From NCBI GenBank assembly GCA_021732995.1, contig JAKFWA010000006.1, positions 1 through 64,000 of the forward strand: a stretch of DNA of 64,000 bases. Reading direction: 5' to 3'. The DNA is from Planctomycetaceae bacterium. GTDB lineage: Bacteria > Planctomycetota > Planctomycetia > Planctomycetales > Planctomycetaceae. Both the position numbers and the translations under genes were made by a program. Of this stretch, positions 53,498-62,478 are shown one piece after another (positions within the stretch are counted from its first letter, which is position 1; each line of letters opens with the position of its first letter). Under the pieces are notes generated by a model that was not told where the DNA came from, did not search any database, and saw nothing but the letters and a program-made list of their open reading frames with translations.

Positions 53498-56005
53498 ATG
53501 GGTGTTCGCCGCTGTAGCTGCAGATTCGCCACGTTCGCCATCGCGTTCTCCGCGATGCTTCTCGCGCAGGTTGCGTGCGGACAACCAACACCAGTGTTCA
53601 ACACCGTTTTTCCAGCGGGTGGGCGAGTCGGGCAGACAGTGGAGGTGGTCATCGCTGGCGGCAACCTGCAGACGATCCGGAGCCTGCAAAGCAATATCCC
53701 CGGCTTTGAATGCGAACGACTCGATTCAAGTCGGTTTCGACTGAAGATTCCCGATAGCACTCCGCCCGGTAGTTATGACCTGTGGGCGGCAGGTGAGAAT
53801 GGAGTCAGCGCACCTCGTACGTTTGTGGTTAGCAATCGCGCGGAGCAGGCGGAAGCCGAGCCAAATGAAGCAGCCGACGCCGCCAATCAGATCCCGCTGA
53901 ACACTGTGGTCAATGGGCGAATCGAAAAACCAGGCGACTCGGATTACTTCCGCTTCGAAGCTCAGCGCGGACAGCGCGTGGTGATTGAGTGTTCCGCCGA
54001 GCGGATCGATTCGCGACTACGTGCCATCCTTGAGGTTCTGGATACCAACGGACGTCGGCTAGCGGTAAATCGAGGCTACTTCAGCGCCGACCCGCTAATC
54101 GACTTTCTCGTCCCGGCGGACGGTTCGTATGTCGTGAAGATTCAGGACTTGATCTCGTCTGGCGGAGCTGAGCATTACTACCGGCTCGATGTCGACGCTG
54201 GGCCGCGAGTGGCCTTCGCCCATCCCAACGTGATCGAGCAAGGCAAGCCCGCTCGTGTCGCGTTGTATGGATGGAATCTATCCACCAGCGGACAGCATAC
54301 AGATCCAAGCAAAGTCGAACTTGATCGCGTTGATGTCGATATCTCCTCGACCCAAGCGCAGGCTGCATGGCCGCTGGCAGTTCGCCTGCAACCGCATCAA
54401 GCTCCTCTTCGCGGTCAGGCCTTCGCGTTTCAGTTTCCAGGCGGTCATGCCCCGATCGTTCTCGGTGTCTCGGATGCCTCAGTTGTGCTGGATCGGTCGG
54501 ACAACCATTCACCCACTTCCGCTCAGGGGATCGCCGCGCCGTGCGAAGTCAGTGGCCAACTCGCGGCGGGTGACGAGCGCGACTGGTTTTCGTTTCAGTC
54601 GCGACGTGGCGAGGTTTTCTTCGTCGAAGCCTTTGGCCAGCGTATTCAGTCGCCCGTGGACCTGCAGATCAGCGTCTGCGACAGCTCCGGAAAAGAACTC
54701 GCTCAGTTCACTGACGAGCAGCGCAACCTCGGCGCCACATTTCCAACGTCACACCTCGACCCAACCGGTCGTTGGGTGTGTCCTTCAGACGGGCGGTACC
54801 TGCTCTGCATTCGTAACCTGACGGGCGGTCTGCACTCCGATCCGCGGCGCACTTACTGGTTGAGCGTTCGCCGCGAAGAGCCGGAGTTTCAAGTCGTCGC
54901 GGTGCCTCGATCCAACGAACCAATCGGCCTCAACGTGCGGCGCGGCGGACGTGAGATACTGGACGTGCTGGCCTTCCGCCGACGCGGTATGGATGGAGCC
55001 ATTCGCGTGACCGCGAAAGACCTGCCTCCCGGCATTGAATGTCCGGAAATCTGGCTGGGGCCGGGCGTCGACCGGACGACGATGGTTATCTCCGCTGACC
55101 GCAACGCACCTCCCGGTCTTGGTGAACTCACTCTGGTGGCAGAGCATCGCGAACCGTTCACGAATGGAGAACGAACGTCGAACGACACCACTGCGGTTAC
55201 TCATAGCAGCCCCGTTCTCTCTGGCACGATCGTCCGTTCGGGAACCCCCAACGGATGGGGACGTCTCGCATCGCGGTTCCCATTGGCGATCACCGGTGAC
55301 TCACCTGTCTCAATCACCGCAGACGGCAACGAAACCGTGGAACATCATCTCTACGGCAAGTTGAAAGTCAGACACTCGCCGGGAGGCGTACTGGATGTCG
55401 CCGTGCACCTTCAGCGACGTGACACGGGCCATCAAGCTCCCGTGAAACTCATCGGAGCAGGTTTGCCCGACGCAATTCAAAATCAGACCGGGACGATTCC
55501 TGAGGGGCAGAACAAGGGATACTTGAGCTTGTTCCTGCCCCCGACATTGCCGGTCGGTCGCTACTCATTCGTGGTCCGCGCCGAAACGACAGTTCCCGCC
55601 GCCAACCAAAAGACGGAGACTGTGGTCGTACACAGCAACCCCGTCGCGTTTGATGTGCATCCGCCGGCGTTCCAGGTGGAAGTCGACCCGTTCGCGGTCA
55701 CGAGTGCGAAGCGCGGCGAGACAATTCGAGTCAGTTACACGGCACAGCGGGTCAATGGTTTTATCGGCAAGATGCACACCGAACTCGCCGCTCCGGGCCG
55801 CATTACGGATATCGTCGGCATTCGCGGGCGTGGCGAGACCTTTACCGGGCAGACGGAAAAGGGGACTCTGCAGATTCAGATCAACGAAGACGCTCCGCTC
55901 GGCCGACAGTCCTTCTTGCGACTATTCACCGTCGGAGTTGTGGAAGATGAGGCAACCTATTTCGGCAGCAGCGTGTTACCGCTGGAGATCGTCGAGCAGG
56001 AATAG
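53498..56005 (+). CDS. Large exported PPC-domain protein
   Basis: An 835-aa protein; ATG 53498 has CAGGAG seven bases upstream and starts a signal peptide (MGVRRCSCRFATFAIAFSAM, cut near VACGQ). The N-terminal Ig-like domain (TVFPAGGRVGQTVEVVIAGG) and two PPC domains (AEPNEAADAANQI with DSDYFRFEAQRGQRVVIEC; then DERDWFSFQSRRGEVFFVEA) match the paralogues at 19594 and 40778. The C-terminal 350 residues are additional beta-rich domains. It ends four bases before the DUF1549/1553 gene, forming a two-gene operon. Confidence 0.9.
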   Translation: MGVRRCSCRFATFAIAFSAMLLAQVACGQPTPVFNTVFPAGGRVGQTVEVVIAGGNLQTIRSLQSNIPGFECERLDSSRFRLKIPDSTPPGSYDLWAAGENGVSAPRTFVVSNRAEQAEAEPNEAADAANQIPLNTVVNGRIEKPGDSDYFRFEAQRGQRVVIECSAERIDSRLRAILEVLDTNGRRLAVNRGYFSADPLIDFLVPADGSYVVKIQDLISSGGAEHYYRLDVDAGPRVAFAHPNVIEQGKPARVALYGWNLSTSGQHTDPSKVELDRVDVDISSTQAQAAWPLAVRLQPHQAPLRGQAFAFQFPGGHAPIVLGVSDASVVLDRSDNHSPTSAQGIAAPCEVSGQLAAGDERDWFSFQSRRGEVFFVEAFGQRIQSPVDLQISVCDSSGKELAQFTDEQRNLGATFPTSHLDPTGRWVCPSDGRYLLCIRNLTGGLHSDPRRTYWLSVRREEPEFQVVAVPRSNEPIGLNVRRGGREILDVLAFRRRGMDGAIRVTAKDLPPGIECPEIWLGPGVDRTTMVISADRNAPPGLGELTLVAEHREPFTNGERTSNDTTAVTHSSPVLSGTIVRSGTPNGWGRLASRFPLAITGDSPVSITADGNETVEHHLYGKLKVRHSPGGVLDVAVHLQRRDTGHQAPVKLIGAGLPDAIQNQTGTIPEGQNKGYLSLFLPPTLPVGRYSFVVRAETTVPAANQKTETVVVHSNPVAFDVHPPAFQVEVDPFAVTSAKRGETIRVSYTAQRVNGFIGKMHTELAAPGRITDIVGIRGRGETFTGQTEKGTLQIQINEDAPLGRQSFLRLFTVGVVEDEATYFGSSVLPLEIVEQE

Positions 56006-56009
56006 CCTC

Positions 56010-58271
56010 ATGGTTCTGCAGGAACGCGACAGGAAACTGGGAATGATCCACTTCAAAAGCATCTTCTGGCTCGTGCTCATGTTGGTTGTCACCAACTTGC
56101 CGGTGACGGACCAGACAGTGTGGGCTGCCGATGTCAGCTTCGGCACCGACGTGGTGCCAATCCTGACGAAGCTGGGTTGCAACGGCGGTGGATGCCACGG
56201 CAAGGCGACTGGACAGAACGGCTTCAAGCTTTCATTGCTGGGATTTGAACCAGATCAAGACTACGAATCCCTGGTGACAGAAGGCCGGGGGCGACGCATC
56301 TCGCAGACCACACCCGAACGCAGCCTGCTGCTCACCAAAGCGACCTCACGAGTACCTCATGGTGGCGGCCGACGCCTGGACGAGGGCAGCGACGACTACC
56401 GTCAGCTTCGGGATTGGATAGCGCAAGGCGCACCTGCACCGCAGGGTAATGATCCTCAACTGCTGCGAATTGAATTGTCTCCGGTAGATGCAATTCTCGC
56501 GACAAACACAACGCTGCAATTGAAGACAACAGCATTCTTCTCCAACGGCACTTCACGCGACGTCACCAAACAGTCTGTCTATCAGTCGAATGAGCCCGGC
56601 ATAGCAGGTGTCGAAACTGAAGGGCTCGTAAAGACAACTAATCAGCATGGACTGGTCGCAGTTATGGCTCGCTTTGGTGAGCAGATTGCGACGTTTCATG
56701 CCGCTGTGCCTTTCATCAACGAGCCCGCGCGTCAGGCAGAAGTCGATGCTCAACTTGGGCAACTGGAGCGGAAGCTGGGTGCCTCGCCCGCCGACAAGCA
56801 CTTGCTCAACCAGTGGCGCCGCCTCGGGGTCGTCCCATCTCCCGTCGCGGACGATGCCACTTTCCTGCGCCGCGCAACGCTCGATATCTGCGGGACACTT
56901 CCGACCAGCGAGGAACTCGCGGATTACGTTGCTGACACGCGCAGTGACAAGCGGTCGCGGCTGATTGATCGTTTGCTGGATCGTCCTGAATACGCGAGCT
57001 ACTTCGCACTCAAGTGGGCTGACATCCTGCAGAATCGAGGCGCCGGCTATGCCACTAGCAAGCAGCGTGCAGGTACCATGCTGTTCTCGGGCTGGATCCG
57101 CGACTCATTGGCAGCCAACAAACCCTACGACCAGTTCGTCGCGGAGATCCTCACTGCCAGCGGCAGTCAGTACGAGAACCCTCCGGCCTTGTGGTATCGC
57201 ACCGTCCGGAAGTCTCCCGAGTATGTGGAATCGGTAGCTCAGGCGTTTCTCGGCATCCGCATTCAGTGTGCTCAATGCCATCATCATCCGACGGAACGCT
57301 GGAGTCAGGCCGACTACTTTGGACTGGCCGCGAACTTTGCTCGCGTCGGTCGTAAAGGGGGCTTCGCTGATGCGGAAGTCCCGACCGACGAAATCATCTT
57401 CCTCAAGCCACATGGTGAGGTGCTGCATCCGCGCACCGGTGAAGCTCTGAAGCCGCGTCCACTTGGCGGTTCTGAGTTTTCTCTCGCGGAGAATGAAGAT
57501 CCGCGCCTGAGCCTCTCGCGCTGGATGACCAGTCGAGACAATCCGTACTTCGCGCGCACGATGGCCAATCGAATGTGGGCTCACTTTCTGGGCCGAGGCA
57601 TCGTGCATCCCATCGATGACGCTCGCAGCACTAATCCGCCCAGCAATCCAGAATTGCTGACGGCGCTCGCGGAGCATTTCATTCGGAACAATTACGATAT
57701 CAAGCAACTCATCCGAACGATCACTTTGAGCTATGCGTATCAACTGGACTCCGCACCACATGCGGGGAACACTGGCGACACGCAAACGTTCTCGCGTTTC
57801 TACCCGCGACGACTGGGTGCGGAAGTGCTGCTGGATGGCATCAGTCAGGTACTTGAAGTCCCGACGAACTTTCCGGGTGTACCGGCAGGTACTCGCGCTA
57901 TTGACTTGCCCGACGAGAACGTGGCAGCACATTTCCTGGATGTCTTCGGTCGGCCCGGAAGGATGTCCGCCTGCGAGTGTGAACGGGTCGATTCGCCCGC
58001 TCTGACGCAAGCACTGGAACTGGTAAACTCGGCTGAAATTCAGCGTAAACTCAGTGCCAAACCCAGTTACCCTCAGCGATCGGCAGACAGCAACAAGTCA
58101 CACGCGGATCTCGCGACGGAGATGTTCGTCCGAGTTCTCGCGAGAGAGCCTCGCCCCGGTGAGTTAAAGGCGGCAACGGACTATCTGGCCTCGGAGCCCG
58201 ATCGAGCAGAAGCCTGTCGCTCACTGCTCTGGTCTCTACTGGCCACGAACGAGTTCCTGTTCAACCGCTAG
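56010..58271 (+). CDS. DUF1549/DUF1553 protein with cytochrome-like motifs
   Basis: A 753-aa exported protein. ATG 56010 has AGGAA from the preceding gene's end seven bases upstream; ATG 56043 is a close alternative and begins the hydrophobic leader (FKSIFWLVLMLVVTNLPV). Order: a cytochrome-like segment with CNGGGCH (CX4CH, 57-63), a short Ig-like domain (about 150-240), DUF1549 (SPVADDATFLRRATLDICG) with canonical CAQCHHHPTERWS at 420 onward, and DUF1553 (YFARTMANRMWAHFLGRGIVHP). It lacks the N-terminal BIG_2 domain of its paralogue at 22468. Haem attachment is predicted, not shown. Confidence 0.9.
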   Translation: MVLQERDRKLGMIHFKSIFWLVLMLVVTNLPVTDQTVWAADVSFGTDVVPILTKLGCNGGGCHGKATGQNGFKLSLLGFEPDQDYESLVTEGRGRRISQTTPERSLLLTKATSRVPHGGGRRLDEGSDDYRQLRDWIAQGAPAPQGNDPQLLRIELSPVDAILATNTTLQLKTTAFFSNGTSRDVTKQSVYQSNEPGIAGVETEGLVKTTNQHGLVAVMARFGEQIATFHAAVPFINEPARQAEVDAQLGQLERKLGASPADKHLLNQWRRLGVVPSPVADDATFLRRATLDICGTLPTSEELADYVADTRSDKRSRLIDRLLDRPEYASYFALKWADILQNRGAGYATSKQRAGTMLFSGWIRDSLAANKPYDQFVAEILTASGSQYENPPALWYRTVRKSPEYVESVAQAFLGIRIQCAQCHHHPTERWSQADYFGLAANFARVGRKGGFADAEVPTDEIIFLKPHGEVLHPRTGEALKPRPLGGSEFSLAENEDPRLSLSRWMTSRDNPYFARTMANRMWAHFLGRGIVHPIDDARSTNPPSNPELLTALAEHFIRNNYDIKQLIRTITLSYAYQLDSAPHAGNTGDTQTFSRFYPRRLGAEVLLDGISQVLEVPTNFPGVPAGTRAIDLPDENVAAHFLDVFGRPGRMSACECERVDSPALTQALELVNSAEIQRKLSAKPSYPQRSADSNKSHADLATEMFVRVLAREPRPGELKAATDYLASEPDRAEACRSLLWSLLATNEFLFNR

Positions 58272-58380
58272 CACGACCGACCAGATGCACAGTCTGTTTC
58301 CGGCATCCTTATCATTCTTCCGCTCGTTGTTTGTCAGCCACTCAGTCGCGGCTGGATGATAACGAATATCAGGAGCGCAA

Positions 58381-58827
58381 ATGGATGATCAGGAATTGAG
58401 ACGCCGCGTTGAAGACGGTTCGTTGCCACGGGAGCAATGGACGCAGCGCGCACACGTGCGAGTAGCCTTCTACTACCTGTGTTTATACTCATCTTCTGAA
58501 GCAACTGAGCGGCTGCGGGCGACCATCCGGGCCTATAATGCCGCACACAACGTCAGTGAGGGCCCCACGAGCGGATACAACGAGACAACTACCGTTGCCT
58601 TTTTGCATCTCATCCATTCGACCATGCAGGCGTATGGTCAAGCCATACCGACGCCGAACGGTGATGCTTTCTGTGACGCTCACCCACATTTGCTGCACAA
58701 AGAAGTCCTGCGACTCTTCTACTCGCCTCAAAGACGCCTGCATCCCGACGCCAAAGCCAACTTCATCGAACCCGACCTCGCACCTTTGCCGAGTGTGCTG
58801 TCCGATGATTGGATGCCTCCACGATGA
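58381..58827 (+). CDS. Small conserved protein of unknown function
   Basis: A 148-aa soluble protein without signal or membrane segments, from ATG 58381 (AGGAGCGCAA just upstream). Visible motifs are WTQRAHVRVAFYYL near 20-33 and GYNETTTVAFLHLI near 65-80, which resemble an unnamed bacterial family with His, Asn and Glu in similar places. Its stop overlaps an upstream in-frame ATG of the sulfatase gene. I cannot assign a function. Confidence 0.75.
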   Translation: MDDQELRRRVEDGSLPREQWTQRAHVRVAFYYLCLYSSSEATERLRATIRAYNAAHNVSEGPTSGYNETTTVAFLHLIHSTMQAYGQAIPTPNGDAFCDAHPHLLHKEVLRLFYSPQRRLHPDAKANFIEPDLAPLPSVLSDDWMPPR

Positions 58828-58901
58828 GCATCGGTTACGATCCAAACGCGGCCGCTGTGCAGTTGCTGTGCTGGGATGCTTCTCTTGCGAAAGACCTCGC
58901 G

Positions 58902-61292
58902 ATGAATGCTCGATTGTGTTCCGCCATCGCTTTGGCGGGTGCGTGCGCGTTGCTGGACTGTCTGGGAACCGCGAGCGTCTGGCGCATCAGCCGCTCGGCA
59001 CAGGCGCAGCAACCGTCTGCCGTCGAGTTAGACCGCACGGTGCTGCCGATTCAGGCACCCGCGCGTCCGGCGATCACAACGCTCGACGCTCGGGACGCGA
59101 AAGCTCCCCCGCGATTCGAAGTCAAACCGCCGCAAGAAGCGCCCAATGTCGTCATCGTGTTGATCGACGACTTTGGATTCGGGCACAGCAGCGCGTTCGG
59201 CGGTCCTATCCAGATGCCGACCCTGGAACGATTGGCGGCGAGCGGGCTGAAGTACAACCGCTTCCACACGACGGCGCTCTGCAGCCCGACCCGCGTCGCG
59301 CTGCTCACGGGTCACAATCATCACGCCAACAACGCCGGCGCGATCATGGAACTGGCGACAGGGTTCCCCGGCAACACCGGTGTCCGGCCCCCTGAGATTA
59401 CGCCACTGGCCGAGATCCTCCGCCAGAACGGTTACAGCACGGCGGCGTTCGGCAAGTATCACGAAACCCCGCCGTGGGAAGTATCGGTCTCAGGACCTTA
59501 CGATCGCTGGCCCACGCGGTCGGGCTTTGACAAGTTCTACGGATTTATCGGAGGTGAGACCAACCAGTGGGCGCCTGCTGTTTTCGACGGTGTAACGAGG
59601 GTCGAAACGCCCCGGACGCCGGATTATCACTTCACCACAGATATGACCGACAAGGCGATCAACTGGGTGAGTGCTCAGAAATCTCTGACCCCAGAAAAAC
59701 CGTTCTATATGTATTTCGCCACGGGCGCGACACACGCTCCACATCACGCGCCGAAGGAATGGATTGCGAAGTATAAAGGTCAGTTCGCCGGCGGCTGGGA
59801 CAAGTTGCGTGAGGAGACGTTTGCCCGGCAGAAAAAGCTCGGTGTCATCCCTGCCGATGCCAAGTTGACCTCGCGTCCCAAAGAGATTCCTGCCTGGGCT
59901 GATATGAGCCCCAAGCAACGGCAGCTCTTCGAACGTCAAATGGAAACCTTCGCAGGATTCGCGGCGCATACCGATCACGAAGTCGGTCGGCTGGTGGATC
60001 AGCTCGAAAAGATCGACGCCCTCGACAACACGCTGTTCTTCTACATCGCCGGAGATAATGGATCGAGCGCTGAAGGTGGACCGGAAGGAACCTACAACGA
60101 GATGATGGCTCTCAACGGGATCGTTGGTAAGGCTGAGCAGATGCTTGACCACATTAACGATTGGGGCGGCCCCACGACATTCCCGCACTTTGCCATCGGC
60201 TGGGCCTGGGCGGGTAATACGCCTTTTCAATGGACGAAGCAGGTGGCCTCACACTTCGGCGGCACTCGCAATGGCATGGTGATGCACTGGCCAAAGGGTA
60301 TTAAGGCCAAAGGTGAGGTTCGCAGTCAGTTCCATCACGTCATTGATGTGGCGCCGACCGCGCTCGAAGCCGCCAGGATTCCACAGCCCAGGCTGGTCAA
60401 TGGAGTGAAGCAGCGCCCCATGGATGGCGTCTCGATGCTGTATTCAACCGGGGACGCCAAGGCTCCGGATCGACGTAAGACTCAGTACTTCGAGATGTTC
60501 GGCAACCGCGGCATCTATCACGAAGGCTGGGTCGCCTGTACGCGGCATTCGATTCCCTGGTTGATGGTTCCCCTGCCGCCAGTAAAGGACGATGTCTGGG
60601 AGTTGTATCACGTCGACAAGGATTTCAGTGAGGCCAACAATCTGGCCGCGCAGCAGCCAGACAAGCTGAAGGAACTGCAGGCCATCTTCCTGAAGGAAGC
60701 CGAACGGAATCACGTGCTGCCGATCGACGATCGCCGGTCAGAGCGGTTCAACCCCGTGATCGCCGGACGTCCCGATTTATTGAGCGGGCGCAAGACGCTC
60801 ACTGTTTATCCTGGCATGACCGGTATGATGGAAAATGCATTTATTAATGTGAAAGGTGTGCATCATACAGTGACGGCTGAGGTCGAGTTGAAGGACGATA
60901 AGACCAACGGCGTCATCATCGCGCAAGCCGGTTATTTCGGTGGCTGGGTGGTATACATAAAGGACGGCAAGCCCCATCACGAATACAACTGGTTCGCGAT
61001 TGAGCGCACCAACATTGCGGGCGACGCCGCGCTGGCTCCTGGCAAGCACACGATCGGCTACGAGTTCATTCCCGACTCCCCCAAACCTGGCACCGGTGGA
61101 AAGTCGATTCTGAGTGTGGACGGCAAAAAGGTCGCCGAGGCGCAGATTCCGAAAACTCAGCCCTTCACGTTCTCCGGTGATGAGGGGGCCGACGTGGGCC
61201 TCGATTCCGAGACCAATGTTTCGCCCGCCTACAAGCAGCATGACAACGCCTTCAGCGGCAAGATCATCAAGGTCACCGTCGAACAGAAATGA
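58902..61292 (+). CDS. Arylsulfatase (formylglycine-dependent)
   Basis: A 796-aa exported sulfatase of the AtsA type that hydrolyses sulfate esters. APNVVIVLIDDFGFG carries the metal-binding Asp89-Asp90, and CSPTRVALLTG gives Cys127, the residue converted to formylglycine. Later motifs include AAFGKYHETP (catalytic Lys), FATGATHAPHHAP and FYIAGDNGSSAEGG (Asp-Asn metal ligands). ATG 58902 begins a plausible signal peptide (about 1-37, ends SAQAQQ). An upstream ATG at 58824 overlaps the previous stop and is an alternative start that would bury the signal. No sulfatase-modifying enzyme is in the window. Confidence 0.92.
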   Translation: MNARLCSAIALAGACALLDCLGTASVWRISRSAQAQQPSAVELDRTVLPIQAPARPAITTLDARDAKAPPRFEVKPPQEAPNVVIVLIDDFGFGHSSAFGGPIQMPTLERLAASGLKYNRFHTTALCSPTRVALLTGHNHHANNAGAIMELATGFPGNTGVRPPEITPLAEILRQNGYSTAAFGKYHETPPWEVSVSGPYDRWPTRSGFDKFYGFIGGETNQWAPAVFDGVTRVETPRTPDYHFTTDMTDKAINWVSAQKSLTPEKPFYMYFATGATHAPHHAPKEWIAKYKGQFAGGWDKLREETFARQKKLGVIPADAKLTSRPKEIPAWADMSPKQRQLFERQMETFAGFAAHTDHEVGRLVDQLEKIDALDNTLFFYIAGDNGSSAEGGPEGTYNEMMALNGIVGKAEQMLDHINDWGGPTTFPHFAIGWAWAGNTPFQWTKQVASHFGGTRNGMVMHWPKGIKAKGEVRSQFHHVIDVAPTALEAARIPQPRLVNGVKQRPMDGVSMLYSTGDAKAPDRRKTQYFEMFGNRGIYHEGWVACTRHSIPWLMVPLPPVKDDVWELYHVDKDFSEANNLAAQQPDKLKELQAIFLKEAERNHVLPIDDRRSERFNPVIAGRPDLLSGRKTLTVYPGMTGMMENAFINVKGVHHTVTAEVELKDDKTNGVIIAQAGYFGGWVVYIKDGKPHHEYNWFAIERTNIAGDAALAPGKHTIGYEFIPDSPKPGTGGKSILSVDGKKVAEAQIPKTQPFTFSGDEGADVGLDSETNVSPAYKQHDNAFSGKIIKVTVEQK

Positions 61293-61499
61293 CGGCCGTG
61301 AATTCTCCGAAATCACAGTCACCAGCCGCCGAATGCTCCCTTTAAGCAGCTTGCTGAACAATGTGTGGCACATTTTCAACGTGCCATCAATGCAGATTAT
61401 CGAACACGATCGGCATGATAGCCGAATTGTGATGCGCAATAACGCGATTACCATACAACAATGTGCGTTACGGGAAAGACTGACAACGGACGGTAAGTC

Positions 61500-62201
61500 A
61501 TGCGCGCAACATTCGAGCCGGGCCGACAAGCCTTCGTTGATCTGAGTTCGCCGCAGGCCAGGTCGGCGCAAGGAGGATACATCAATTTTAAGCATGAGCC
61601 CGACCGGGCTGCGGAGTCACCGGAAGCGGTCGAGTGGCCCGCGCTCGGTGAGTTCGTGAAGCAGATCAATCGGCGTTCCCTGTTTCAGACAACAAGCTGG
61701 AAGGCCTCCGGTCGCAAAGCCGAGGGGTTGGCGCACCCATTCGTCGATCTGGCCTTCTCCGACGAAGCGCTGGCTCATTCCGAGAAAGCGTACGCGCGCT
61801 TGAGAGACCAGTTGCTGACCTTGCGAGAGAACCGCGCCGCTCCCGACTTCCCTGTGATTATCTGGGACGGTTGCGCCGTTCGCCGAGACACGACCAGGAT
61901 TCGTTCCTTGCGCCTATGGCTCGCCGGACCGCGATCCGAAGCGGACGAATGCTTCCAGCAGATTCTCCGTCTACTCGACAAACAAAAATACGAGGACTAC
62001 GAAGACCTGGCCATCTCCGACCACAACATGAAGCGGCTGTTGCGTCTGGTCACCCAAGCCGTCCTCCTCGGCTGGCTTGCGTTAGGATCAGTCCTATGGT
62101 CCGGCCTGGGATTCCTCGGCGCCGTAGCCATCGCGCTACTTGTCTGGTTCGCCTACTCAAGCCTCAAACGCCGCAGCTACACCATCCTCGACTGGCGCTG
62201 A
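61500..62201 (+). CDS. Hypothetical membrane protein with two C-terminal helices
   Basis: A 233-aa protein from ATG 61500. The first 180 residues are soluble and contain a repeated charged-helix pattern; no known domain was recognised. Two hydrophobic helices lie at about 186-218 (VLLGWLALGSVLWSGLGFLG, AIALLVWFAY), with a short basic tail. It is probably anchored with its N-terminus in the cytoplasm. The 207 bp upstream hold no recognised gene. Confidence 0.65.
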   Translation: MRATFEPGRQAFVDLSSPQARSAQGGYINFKHEPDRAAESPEAVEWPALGEFVKQINRRSLFQTTSWKASGRKAEGLAHPFVDLAFSDEALAHSEKAYARLRDQLLTLRENRAAPDFPVIIWDGCAVRRDTTRIRSLRLWLAGPRSEADECFQQILRLLDKQKYEDYEDLAISDHNMKRLLRLVTQAVLLGWLALGSVLWSGLGFLGAVAIALLVWFAYSSLKRRSYTILDWR

Positions 62202-62478
62202 TTCGCAGGGATGCGCGGTCTGGCGTCCTCGCGATGACAGCCGGGAAACACGATCTCTCGAGGAAGTGCGCCCCAGAATCTGGACGGTGACTAGCTCGTG
62301 GGGTCGCTGGGTGGCAACCCATTGTTTTGTACCTCTCGCTGTTGTGAACTTGTGGTGCCAGCTTTGAACAAGCGTTGCACAGCGGATAGTCTCACAAGGC
62401 TTGGCTGTGACCTGATGCCGAGCGTGTTCTGCGAGAACGCCGGTAGCAATCTGCCCTCTCACGCTCCTGGAGGTCATG

